Below, piece by piece: positions 4,342-11,641 of a stretch of 11,641 nt of DNA. Made by a program: the position numbers and the translations under genes. Each line of letters opens with the position of its first letter. Within the stretch, counting starts at the first letter, position 1. The notes beneath the pieces were generated by a model, which saw only the letters and a program-made list of their open reading frames with translations, made no database searches and was not told where the DNA came from. This stretch comes from Lautropia sp. SCN 70-15 (GTDB taxonomy: Bacteria > Pseudomonadota > Gammaproteobacteria > Burkholderiales > Burkholderiaceae_E), in NCBI GenBank assembly GCA_001724315.1, contig MEEC01000127.1, forward strand, positions 1 to 11,641. The letters run 5' to 3'.

Positions 4342-7038
4342 TCAGCCCGGGCGCAGGTCGGCGCCCAGCACCGCGTTCCAGAGCTGCGTGACCGCGGCGC
4401 GCTCGTCCTTCGCGTCGTCGGGCGGGATGCGCGCGTACTCGGCGTCGTCGAGCCTCAGCTTGTGCTGCAGCCGGCGGTAGCGGCGGTAGGCGTCGGCCAC
4501 GGCGCTCGCCAGGCCCGCGTCGATCAGGCCGGCCCCGGCCGCCATCCCGAGCAGCGCGATGTTGCCGCGGTTCTCGAGCAGCGGCGGGTGGTCGGCCGAG
4601 TGGGCCAGCACCAGGTACTGGACGATGAACTCGATGTCGACCATGCCGCCGCGATCGTGCTTCAGGTCGAAGAGCTCGCTGCGGTTGGGGTGGCCGTCGT
4701 GCATCTTGCGGCGCATCGCGACGACCTCCTCGCGCAGCTTCGCGAGATCGCGGCGCCGGGCGAGCACGTCGCGGCGGATGGCCTCGAAGCGCTCGCCGAT
4801 CGCGCGATCGCCGGCGCAGAAGCGGGCGCGGGTCAGCGCCTGGTGCTCCCAGGGCCAGGCCGAGTCGCGCTGGTAGGCCTCGAAGGCCGGCAGCGTGGAG
4901 ACCAGCAGGCCGGCGGCGCCGTTGGGCCGCAGCCGCAGGTCGATCTCGAAGAGCAGGCCGGCGGCGGTGCGCGTCGACAGCCAGCCGGACAGGCGCTGGG
5001 CGAGCAGCGCGTAGGCCTCGGGGGCGCGCTCGTCGTCGTCGTCGAACAGGAAGACCAGGTCCAGGTCCGAGGCGTAGCCGAGCTCCTTGCCGCCCAGCCG
5101 GCCATAGGCGATCGCGGCGAAGCGCGGGCGCTCGCGGAAGCGATGGCGCAACTGCGACCAGACGATGCCGATCGCCAGGTCGAGCACCCGGTCGGCCAGC
5201 TCGCTCAGGTGATCCGACACCTTTTCGACGGTGAGGCGGCCCTCGAGATCCTGGACCATCAGCCGGAACACCTGGGCGTGGTGCGCCTCGCGCACGATGT
5301 CCATCTGGCGCTCGACGTCGGGCTGGTCGTCGAAGCGCGCCGCGTCGACCCGCTGCGCGAGCTCGGCCGCCCAGGCGTCGTAGTCGGTGGGCTCGAGCAG
5401 CTCGCCGTCGAGCAGCTCGTCGAGCACCGCCGGGTGGCGCATCAGGTAGTCGGCCGGCCACTTCGACCAGTCGAGGATGCGCAGCACTCTCTCGAAGGCT
5501 TCGGGGAATTGCGCGAGCAGCGCCACGTAGGCGGGCCGCCGGCAGACCGACTCGAGCAGGTCGACCAGGCGGACCAGCCCCGAGTTGCCGCTGCCCAGGC
5601 GCACCGCGTCGGCCAGCAGCCGCTCGATGGCCTCGCGGGTGCTGGCCTTGGCGGCCGCGTAGCGCGGGCTGGCGCGCAGCGAGTCGAAGCGGCGGGCCAC
5701 TTCGGGATCGAGTTCGGCGGGGGGCTGCGCGCCCTCCCCGGGCGGCTCGTCCGCGGCGCCCGCGGCCGGCGAGAGCAGGCGGTCGAAGATGGTTTCCACC
5801 GAGTCGGTGGCCTCGGCGATCGCGGCATCGAACTCGGCAGGCGGCATCCGCAGCATCGCCGCCACGTCGGCGCGCACCGCCGGATCGTTGGGCAGGCGGT
5901 GGGTCTGCGCGTCGTCGCGGTACTGCAGCGCGTGCTCGGTCCGGCGCAGCAGCCGGTAGGCCCGGTCCAGCGTGGCCGCCTCGTCGGCCGGCAGCAGGCC
6001 GCGCTCGGCCAGCGCGGCCAGCGTGACCAGGGTGCGGCGGTCGCGCAGACCGGGGTCGCGGCCGCCGCGAACCACCTGGAAGAGCTGGGCGGTGAACTCG
6101 ATCTCGCGGATCCCGCCGCGGCCCAGCTTCACGTCGGAGGCCTCGGGGTCGCGGGCCGCGCGCTTGGCGACTTCCTGGCGGATCAGCCGGTGCAGGTCGC
6201 GCAGCGCGGCGAAGGCCTCGTAGTCCATGTAGCGCCGGAACACGAAGGGATCGACGATCCGCTCGAGCGCATGCTCGTCGGCGGCCCGGGCCTCGGCGCC
6301 GGCCACGCCGGAGTCGGCGATCACCCGGCCCTTGAGCCAGGCGAAGCGCTCCCACTCGCGACCCTGCGCGTAGAAATAGGTCTCGAGCATGCCGAAGGGA
6401 ACCACCAGCGGGCCCGAATCGCCGTTGGGGCGCAAGCGGGTGTCCACCCGGAACACGAAACCGTCTGCGGTGAGCTCGGAGAGCGCGGCGATCGTGCGCC
6501 GAGCCAGCCTGTGCATCCACTCGCTGGTGGCGATGCGGCCCGCGCCCTCGACGCCCTCGGTCTCGCCCTCGGCGCGAAAGACGAAGACCAGGTCGAGGTC
6601 GGAGGACACGTTCAGCTCGTTGCCGCCGGCCTTGCCCATTCCGACCGCGAGCAGGTCCTGGGGCCGTCCCTCGCCGTCCAGCGGCCGGCCGTGCCGGGCG
6701 AGCAGCGTGGCCGCCGCGTCGCGCATCGCGTGGCCGGTGGCCACGCCGGCGAAGGCGGTCATCGCACTGCAGACCTCGTCGAGGCTGGCGGCGCCGCGCA
6801 CGTCGCGCTCGATCAGGCCGAGCATCAGCCACTGCCGCGCCCGGCGCAGGGCGGTCTCGATCGGCAAGGCCGCGCCTGCCAGCTCGGCCGCCAGCAGGCG
6901 GTCGATCGCGGCCGCGTCGAGCGGCGCGCCGACCAGGGCCTCGAGGCGGTCCGCGGCGGCCTGCTCGCCGAGCCTCGCGCCCAGCGAGACCAGCGAGCGC
7001 CTGAAGTAGCTGGAGAGGCCTTCCGCTTCGAATCGCAT
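4342..7038 (-). CDS. glnE: Glutamine synthetase adenylyltransferase / adenylyl-removing enzyme
   Basis: Bifunctional cytoplasmic enzyme that adds AMP to a tyrosine of glutamine synthetase and removes it by phosphorolysis, under PII (GlnB) and glutamine control. The 898-residue product has the family's duplicated nucleotidyltransferase layout. The N-terminal adenylyl-removing half carries GMGKAGGNELNVSSDLD with paired aspartates D147 and D149; the C-terminal adenylyltransferase half carries GRLGGKELGYASDLDLVF with D658 and D660, followed by an acidic run FLFDDDDE. A Pro/Ala/Gly-rich linker at about 422-441 separates the halves. E. coli GlnE is 946 residues, so this is complete though slightly shorter. 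Start: ATG 7038 (MRFEAEG) is preferred, but the only Shine-Dalgarno-like AAGGA (7053-7057) is 14 bases away; TTG 7050 is only 2 bases from it. Convergent with azlD, divergent from yhdP. Confidence 0.96.
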   Translation of the reverse strand: MRFEAEGLSSYFRRSLVSLGARLGEQAAADRLEALVGAPLDAAAIDRLLAAELAGAALPIETALRRARQWLMLGLIERDVRGAASLDEVCSAMTAFAGVATGHAMRDAAATLLARHGRPLDGEGRPQDLLAVGMGKAGGNELNVSSDLDLVFVFRAEGETEGVEGAGRIATSEWMHRLARRTIAALSELTADGFVFRVDTRLRPNGDSGPLVVPFGMLETYFYAQGREWERFAWLKGRVIADSGVAGAEARAADEHALERIVDPFVFRRYMDYEAFAALRDLHRLIRQEVAKRAARDPEASDVKLGRGGIREIEFTAQLFQVVRGGRDPGLRDRRTLVTLAALAERGLLPADEAATLDRAYRLLRRTEHALQYRDDAQTHRLPNDPAVRADVAAMLRMPPAEFDAAIAEATDSVETIFDRLLSPAAGAADEPPGEGAQPPAELDPEVARRFDSLRASPRYAAAKASTREAIERLLADAVRLGSGNSGLVRLVDLLESVCRRPAYVALLAQFPEAFERVLRILDWSKWPADYLMRHPAVLDELLDGELLEPTDYDAWAAELAQRVDAARFDDQPDVERQMDIVREAHHAQVFRLMVQDLEGRLTVEKVSDHLSELADRVLDLAIGIVWSQLRHRFRERPRFAAIAYGRLGGKELGYASDLDLVFLFDDDDERAPEAYALLAQRLSGWLSTRTAAGLLFEIDLRLRPNGAAGLLVSTLPAFEAYQRDSAWPWEHQALTRARFCAGDRAIGERFEAIRRDVLARRRDLAKLREEVVAMRRKMHDGHPNRSELFDLKHDRGGMVDIEFIVQYLVLAHSADHPPLLENRGNIALLGMAAGAGLIDAGLASAVADAYRRYRRLQHKLRLDDAEYARIPPDDAKDERAAVTQLWNAVLGADLRPG
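4349..4366. other. Small GC hairpin at the azlD/glnE junction
   Basis: GGGCGC (4349-4354), a 6-base loop and GCGCCC (4361-4366) form a perfect 6-pair stem 13 bases after the azlD stop and inside the last codons of glnE. There is no T-run in either direction, so it does not qualify as an intrinsic terminator. A stem this short is expected often by chance at this GC content. Confidence 0.2.
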
Positions 7039-7149
7039 GATCGACCGCAATTTCCTTGTGTCGGCAGCGCCGGCGACGCCGGTTCCGGCCGGTTATGCTA
7101 GCGGACAGGCTTCTCGCCCCCGGAGGAGACCGCCGTTCCGTTTCGCCCA
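7039..7149. promoter_or_regulatory. Divergent glnE/yhdP intergenic region
   Basis: The 111 bases between the glnE and yhdP starts must hold both promoters. The only AT-leaning patch is GGTTATGCTAGC around 7091-7102: TATGCT (7094-7099) matches the -10 consensus at four of six on the plus strand, and TAGCAT (7100-7095) at four of six on the minus strand, but neither has a recognisable -35 at the right distance. A GC-rich self-complementary stretch lies at about 7066-7092. A strong GGAGGAG (7122-7128) precedes yhdP. No operator for a known nitrogen regulator is recognised. Confidence 0.35.
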
Positions 7150-10100
7150 TTGTCGCAAAACCGGCCGCAGCCACCGACCGTCCTCGTGAGTTCCACTGCC
7201 TCGTCCGAACGTGTACCGGCTGGCACCCGGCTGCTTCGCGCCCTGGCCTGGCTGCTGGTCATCGCCTACTTCGTGGCCGGGCTCGGCTATCTCGCCCTGC
7301 GCTACCTGGTCTGGCCGAACACGGCGCTGTGGTTGCCGCGAGTCGAGCGCGTGCTCGCCGAGTCGGTCGGAAAGCCCCTGCGCATCGGCGCGGTGCGCGC
7401 CGGTTTCGACGGATTGCGGCCTTCCCTCGACGTGGAAGGCGTGGCGGTGCTCGATGCCGGCGGCGAGCCGGCCTTCTCGGTCGATCGGATCCACGCGGCG
7501 CTGTCGCTCGGCAGCCTGGCGGCCGGGCAGATCCGCTTCGCGCGGCTCGAGGTGGAGGCGCCGTCGCTGCGCGTCGAGCGGCTCGCCCCCGACCGCTTCG
7601 TCGTGGGCGGCATCGAGCTCGACCTGGCCGGCGCGGGCAAGGGCGACAGCGGCGCCGGCGGCGCGGACTGGCTGTTCGCGCAGCGCCTGGTCGCGCTGCG
7701 CGGCGTCGACCTGGAGTGGATCGATCGGGTCTCCGGCCGCGTGCTCGAGCTGGAAGGCGCGGACCTGGTGCTGGGCGCGGTCGGGCGACGGCACCGCTTG
7801 TCGCTGAAGGTCGCGCAGGTCCCGGGGCTGGGCAGCGGCGTCGACGCGGCGATCGAGCTGCATCGCCCGGCCTTCTCGGCGCTCTCAGACTGGCGCCGCT
7901 GGACGGGCGAGTTGCACCTGGCGGTGGCGCAGGCGGAATTGCCGGCGCTGAGCGCGCTTGCGCGCGACATGGCCGGCGAAACGACGGACGCGCCGCCGCC
8001 GACCGTGGACTTCGGCCGGGGTCGGGCCGCGGCCCGCTTCTGGACCCGCTTCGAAGGCGGCGCCCCGGTCGACGCCTTGCTCAAGCTCTCCGCGGTCGAC
8101 GCCGAGCTCGCGCTCGCCGACGGCCCGCTCCCGATCGCCAGCCTCGATCTCGAGGCCGAGCTGAGCCGCGAGCGCACTGGCGAGTCGCTGCTGCGCCTGC
8201 GCCGGCTGGAGGCGGTCGTCGAGGACGGGCTGGTGCTCAGGGCCTTGCCGGATGCGATGCAGGCGCTTCGTTTCGATGCCGAGGCGGGCCTGCAAGGCGG
8301 CGAGCTCGCGTTCGATCGCTTCGACGCGGGCAAGCTGCTCGCGCTCGCGCAGCGCCTGCCCGGGCCCGATGCGCTGCGCGATCGGCTGGCGGCGATCCGC
8401 GCCGACGGCGTGGTCGAGCGGCTGGACCTCGCCTGGCGCGGCGCGCCGCTGCGCTACGCGATCGAGGCCCGCTTCGAGGGCCTGTCCCTCGCGCGCGAGG
8501 CCCCGGCTCCCGCGCCGGGCGAGCTGGGGCTGCCCTCGTTCAGGAACCTGTCGGGTTCGGTGAGCTTCAACGAGGCCGGCGGCCGGCTCAATGCTGCAGG
8601 CCGCAAGGCGGTGCTGGTCTTTCCGGGCCTGTTCGCCGAGCCGGCGATCCCGCTCGAGGCCATCGACGCGCGCGTGTCCTGGCGCATGCTGCCGGTGCAG
8701 GAAGGCTCGCCGGCTCCCGTGGAGGTCGACATCGAGCAGGTGCGCTTCGCGGCGGCCGATGCCGCGGGCGAGGCCTCGGGCCGCTACACCAGCGGCGGCA
8801 AGGGCCTGGGCGTGGTCGACCTGAGCGGCAGCCTGAGCCGCGCCGACGCGACCCGGGTGGCGCGCTACCTGCCGCTGGAAATCTCCGCGGACGTGCGCGA
8901 CTGGGTGTCGCGGGCGATCCGCGCGGGCCGCTCCGACGACGTGCGCTTCGTGCTGCGCGGCGACCTGCGCGACTTCCCGTACCGCACGCCGGGCAGCGGG
9001 CTGTTCCGGATCGAGGCGGCGCTGCGCGACGCCACGCTGGCCTATGCCCCGGGCTGGCCGGCGATCGAGAAGATCCGCGGCCGCCTGCTCTTCGAGGGCG
9101 CGGGCATGGACATCGACGCGCAGTCCGGCCAGCTCTGGGGCGTGACGCTGGGCCGCACCCGGGCGACGATCGCCGAGTATCGCGATGCGCTGCTGCGGAT
9201 CGAAGGCAGCGGCGACGGGCCGGCGCAGCACATGCTGCGCTTCATCGACGAGAGCCCGCTGCGCAACCGGATCGGCGACTTCAGCCGCGGCATCGACGTG
9301 AAGGGCTCGGCCAGGCTCCGGCTCAAGCTCGACATTCCGCTCGACGAGGTCGAGGCCACCCGGGTCGCGGGCAGCGTGCAGTTCGACGGCAACGACCTGG
9401 TCCTCGACACCGCGATCCCGCCCTTCTCGCGCGTGGCCGGCACGCTGGCCTTCACCGAGGACTCGCTTGCGCTGCGGGGCATGAGCGGCGTCTTCCTCGG
9501 GGGCGCGGTCCGGGTGGATGGCGAAACGACCGAGGCCGGCCGCTTCGCCCTGCGCGCGAGCGGCCGCGCCGGGGCAGACGGGATCCGCCTGCTGGCGGAC
9601 AACGCGCTGACCCGCGCGCTGGACGGCGCGACCGACTGGCGCGCCACCATCGACGTGCGCGGCCAGGTGCCGGCCATGGTCATCGAGTCCGATCTCGCCG
9701 GGCTGTCCACGCGGCTGCCCGCGCCCTTCGCCAAGCAGGCCGACGAGCGCTGGCCCCTGCGGATCGAGACCGTGCCGGCGCGTGCTGCCAACGGCGAGGG
9801 CCCGGGCGCCCGGCGCGACACGCTGAGCATCGCGATGCGCGACGACGTCCGCCTGGCGTTCGATCGCGAGCGCGACCCGGCCTCGGGTTCGATGAAGGTG
9901 CGCCGCGGCGTGTTCGCGCTGACCGCCGAGCCGCTGATGCCGGCCTCCGGCTTCGCGGTACGGCTGCAGGCGCCGCGCGTGGACATCGACGCCTGGGCCG
10001 CGGTCCTCGGCCCGGCGCTGGAGGGCGAGTCGACCGAGTCCGGGCAGGCCTTCTCGCTGCTGCCGAGCGAGTTGTCCCTGGTCGCGCAGGAGCTGCGGCT

Positions 10101-11172
10101 GGCCGGCAAGGATCTGAGCGAGGTCGTGGTCGGGGCGACCCGCAGCGGCGGCTTCTGGCGCGCCAACGTCCATTCTCGCCAGGTGGATGGTTTCTTTACC
10201 TGGCGGGCCGCGCTGCCCGGCCAGCAGATCGGCACGCTGACCGCCCGCTTCGGCCGGCTAGAGATTCCGCGCGCCCGCGGCGACGAGGTCGCGTCGCTGC
10301 TGGACAGTCCGCCGGAGCGGCTGCCCGCGCTGGACATCGCGGCCGACGAGTTCGTGCTCAGCGGGCGCCGGCTGGGGCGGCTCGCCCTGCGTGCGGTGAA
10401 TGCCGGCGGCGCGGCCGCGCCGGTCTGGCGGGTCGAGACCCTGAGCGTGGCCAACGAGGCGGCGACGCTGCGCGCCCAGGGCGACTGGCGCTCGCCGCGC
10501 GGCGGCGAACGCCGCGGCATGGCGCTCGATTTCGAGCTCGACGTCGACGATGCGGGCCGGCTGCTCGAGGTCTACGGCTATCGCGACACGATGCGCGCCG
10601 GCGCCGGCAGCCTGGCGGGACGCATCGCCTGGACCGGTTCGCCGTTCGCGATCGACTATCCTTCGCTGAACGGCCAGTTGTCGCTGAAGCTCGGCAAGGG
10701 CCAGTTCCTGAAGACCGATCCCGGCATCGCGAAGCTGATCGGGGTGCTCAACCTGCAATCGCTCAGGCGGCGACTCGCCTTCGACTTCCGCGACCTGTTC
10801 GCAGAGGGCTTCGCCTTCGACGAGGTGGCGGGCAGCGCGAAGGTCTCGAAAGGGGTCGCGCAGACCGACGACTTCACCATGAGGGGCGTGACCGCCCAGG
10901 TGAAGATCACCGGGCAGGCGGACCTGTCCGCCGAGACCCAGGACCTGGTCGTCGAGGTGCGGCCCGAGCTCAACGCGGGCCTCGCGTCGCTGGCCTATGC
11001 GGCGCTGGCCAACCCGGCAATCGGCCTGGGAACCTTTCTCGCACAGTGGCTGCTGCGCGAGCCGCTCAAGGACATCTTCGCCTGGCAGTACGAGGTGAAG
11101 GGTTCCTGGGCGGACCCGGTGGTCACGACGAAGTCGCGGCCGCAGCTCGAGGCGCCGCCGCCCGGCAATTGA
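7150..11172 (+). CDS. yhdP: YhdP family AsmA-like envelope protein (TIGR02099)
   Basis: A 1340-residue protein of the AsmA-like superfamily (with TamB, YdbH). E. coli YhdP, about 1270 residues, works with TamB and YdbH to move phospholipids across the periplasm to the outer membrane, where it forms a long lipid-binding groove. Seen: one N-terminal transmembrane anchor at about 27-50 (RLLRALAWLLVIAYFVAGLGYL), then a long periplasmic region of repetitive beta-strand character (DUF3971 and AsmA-like domains), and the conserved C-terminal block from about residue 1170: GQLSLKLGKGQFLKTDPGI, LIGVLNLQSLRRRL, DLFAEGFAFD, DDFTMRG, and FAWQYEVKGSW near the end. The frame is uninterrupted. Start: TTG 7150 is the first possible start after an in-frame stop at 7099, but its Shine-Dalgarno (7122-7128) is 21 bases away; GTG 7186 would keep the anchor and is the alternative. 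The nitrilase-family gene follows after 40 bases. Confidence 0.92.
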   Translation: MSQNRPQPPTVLVSSTASSERVPAGTRLLRALAWLLVIAYFVAGLGYLALRYLVWPNTALWLPRVERVLAESVGKPLRIGAVRAGFDGLRPSLDVEGVAVLDAGGEPAFSVDRIHAALSLGSLAAGQIRFARLEVEAPSLRVERLAPDRFVVGGIELDLAGAGKGDSGAGGADWLFAQRLVALRGVDLEWIDRVSGRVLELEGADLVLGAVGRRHRLSLKVAQVPGLGSGVDAAIELHRPAFSALSDWRRWTGELHLAVAQAELPALSALARDMAGETTDAPPPTVDFGRGRAAARFWTRFEGGAPVDALLKLSAVDAELALADGPLPIASLDLEAELSRERTGESLLRLRRLEAVVEDGLVLRALPDAMQALRFDAEAGLQGGELAFDRFDAGKLLALAQRLPGPDALRDRLAAIRADGVVERLDLAWRGAPLRYAIEARFEGLSLAREAPAPAPGELGLPSFRNLSGSVSFNEAGGRLNAAGRKAVLVFPGLFAEPAIPLEAIDARVSWRMLPVQEGSPAPVEVDIEQVRFAAADAAGEASGRYTSGGKGLGVVDLSGSLSRADATRVARYLPLEISADVRDWVSRAIRAGRSDDVRFVLRGDLRDFPYRTPGSGLFRIEAALRDATLAYAPGWPAIEKIRGRLLFEGAGMDIDAQSGQLWGVTLGRTRATIAEYRDALLRIEGSGDGPAQHMLRFIDESPLRNRIGDFSRGIDVKGSARLRLKLDIPLDEVEATRVAGSVQFDGNDLVLDTAIPPFSRVAGTLAFTEDSLALRGMSGVFLGGAVRVDGETTEAGRFALRASGRAGADGIRLLADNALTRALDGATDWRATIDVRGQVPAMVIESDLAGLSTRLPAPFAKQADERWPLRIETVPARAANGEGPGARRDTLSIAMRDDVRLAFDRERDPASGSMKVRRGVFALTAEPLMPASGFAVRLQAPRVDIDAWAAVLGPALEGESTESGQAFSLLPSELSLVAQELRLAGKDLSEVVVGATRSGGFWRANVHSRQVDGFFTWRAALPGQQIGTLTARFGRLEIPRARGDEVASLLDSPPERLPALDIAADEFVLSGRRLGRLALRAVNAGGAAAPVWRVETLSVANEAATLRAQGDWRSPRGGERRGMALDFELDVDDAGRLLEVYGYRDTMRAGAGSLAGRIAWTGSPFAIDYPSLNGQLSLKLGKGQFLKTDPGIAKLIGVLNLQSLRRRLAFDFRDLFAEGFAFDEVAGSAKVSKGVAQTDDFTMRGVTAQVKITGQADLSAETQDLVVEVRPELNAGLASLAYAALANPAIGLGTFLAQWLLREPLKDIFAWQYEVKGSWADPVVTTKSRPQLEAPPPGN

Positions 11173-11199
11173 GCGACGCGATTCCCCGCACTCAAGGAC

Positions 11200-11205
11200 A
11201 GGAAG
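11200..11205 (+). promoter_or_regulatory. Ribosome binding site of the carbon-nitrogen hydrolase gene
   Basis: AGGAAG lies 7 bases before the ATG at 11213, within the 40-base gap after yhdP. It fixes the start of the partial gene despite the Gly/Ala/Thr-rich, poorly conserved first 18 residues. Confidence 0.7.
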
Positions 11206-11212
11206 CAAGGCG

Positions 11213-11641
11213 ATGACGACAGGACAGACGACAGGCGGCGCGAGCCCGGCGCAGGCGGCGGCCGCGTTGCGCGTGGCGGCCGTGCAGACGGTGTCGGCGG
11301 CCACCGTGGACACCAGCCTTGCCGCGGTCGAGCCGCTGATCGCCGGGGCGGCGCAGTCCGGCGCGCGGCTGGTCGCGCTGCCCGAGTACTTCGCGCTGCT
11401 GGGGCGAAGCGATCGCGACAAGCTGGCCATTCGCGAACCCGATGGCGACGGCCCGCTCCAGGCATTCCTGTCGGAGCAGGCGCGCCGGCACCGGATCTGG
11501 CTGGTGGGAGGCACCGTGCCCCTCGCCTCGCCTCGGCCGGGCAAGGTCTGGAACGCCTCGCTGGTCTACGGGCCGGACGGCTCGCGGGTGGCGCGCTACG
11601 ACAAGATCCATCTCTTCGGGCTGCGGCACGGCGAGGAGCGC
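11213..11641 (+). CDS. Carbon-nitrogen hydrolase (nitrilase superfamily), 5' part
   Basis: The first 143 residues of a nitrilase-superfamily amidase, cut by the right edge; the family runs about 265-290 residues. Seen: the core begins at LRVAAVQTVS (19-28) after an 18-residue Gly/Ala/Thr-rich extension; the catalytic glutamate is E58 in LVALPEYF and the catalytic lysine K131 in RYDKIHLFG; WLVGGTVPL and VWNASLVYGPDG are typical of the Nit1/Nit2-like branch. The nucleophilic cysteine should come shortly after the window ends. Nit-type enzymes hydrolyse omega-amides such as deaminated glutathione or 2-oxoglutaramate; this is a family-level inference, not proof of substrate. It follows yhdP with a good Shine-Dalgarno and is probably cotranscribed with it, an order common in Burkholderiales, where tldD usually follows. 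Confidence 0.93.
   Translation, partial: MTTGQTTGGASPAQAAAALRVAAVQTVSAATVDTSLAAVEPLIAGAAQSGARLVALPEYFALLGRSDRDKLAIREPDGDGPLQAFLSEQARRHRIWLVGGTVPLASPRPGKVWNASLVYGPDGSRVARYDKIHLFGLRHGEER

Noticed and set aside
4462..7101. An 879-codon open frame antisense to glnE
   Set aside because: Gly/Ala/Val/Gln/His-rich composition without motifs, opposite a gene with both nucleotidyltransferase active sites. It is a GC-driven shadow.
7885..10173. A 762-codon open frame antisense to yhdP, and similar antisense frames at 9042-10520 and 10258-11544
   Set aside because: No recognisable motif and low-complexity composition; they lie fully within or across verified genes on the other strand.
7056..11216. A 1386-codon open frame on the plus strand overlapping yhdP in another frame
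   Set aside because: Its translation is Arg/Gly/Ala/Pro-rich with no domain or motif, and it tracks the high-GC third positions of yhdP, which has clear family motifs. It is a shadow frame despite its length.
1..11641. CRISPR arrays, tRNA/rRNA genes, insertion sequences, phage genes or attachment sites
   Set aside because: No spaced repeats, terminal inverted repeats, transposase or integrase motifs, or tRNA-like stretches were seen; coding is continuous with uniform composition.

Overview
The window is a compact, very GC-rich chromosomal segment with high-GC codon use. Gene content and order (ilvE / zf-CHCC protein / waaF; glnE divergent from yhdP followed by a nitrilase-family gene) are typical of Betaproteobacteria, most likely Burkholderiales; I cannot place the genus. 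No mobile element, phage, CRISPR, tRNA or rRNA is visible. There is no gene-free stretch over 300 bases; the two largest gaps are divergent promoter regions of 129 and 111 bases.

Left block (1-1911, minus strand), transcribed right to left: ilvE (branched-chain aminotransferase), a 71-residue CHCC zinc-finger protein 13 bases downstream, then waaF (ADP-heptose:LPS heptosyltransferase II), which runs off the left edge. Spacing suggests one transcript. A perfect 22-base palindrome sits against the waaF start codon.

Middle block (2041-4335, plus strand), divergent from ilvE: an MFS transporter, then azlC and azlD, the two subunits of a branched-chain amino acid exporter, with a 10-base gap and an ATGA overlap. 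Branched-chain amino acid transamination and a probable branched-chain amino acid exporter therefore share one intergenic region. The role of the MFS protein in this group is open.

Right block: glnE (glutamine synthetase adenylyltransferase/adenylyl-removing enzyme) on the minus strand, ending tail to tail 6 bases from azlD. Divergent from it is yhdP (a giant AsmA-like envelope protein, 1340 residues), followed 40 bases later by a carbon-nitrogen hydrolase gene that runs off the right edge.

All genes are recognisable housekeeping or conserved families and appear intact except for the two cut by the window edges. I found no convincing undescribed system. The points worth a second look are small: the palindrome at waaF, a possible leaderless MFS transcript facing the ilvE promoter, awkward start sites for glnE and yhdP, a 12-base in-frame tandem duplication, and the unassigned MFS gene.
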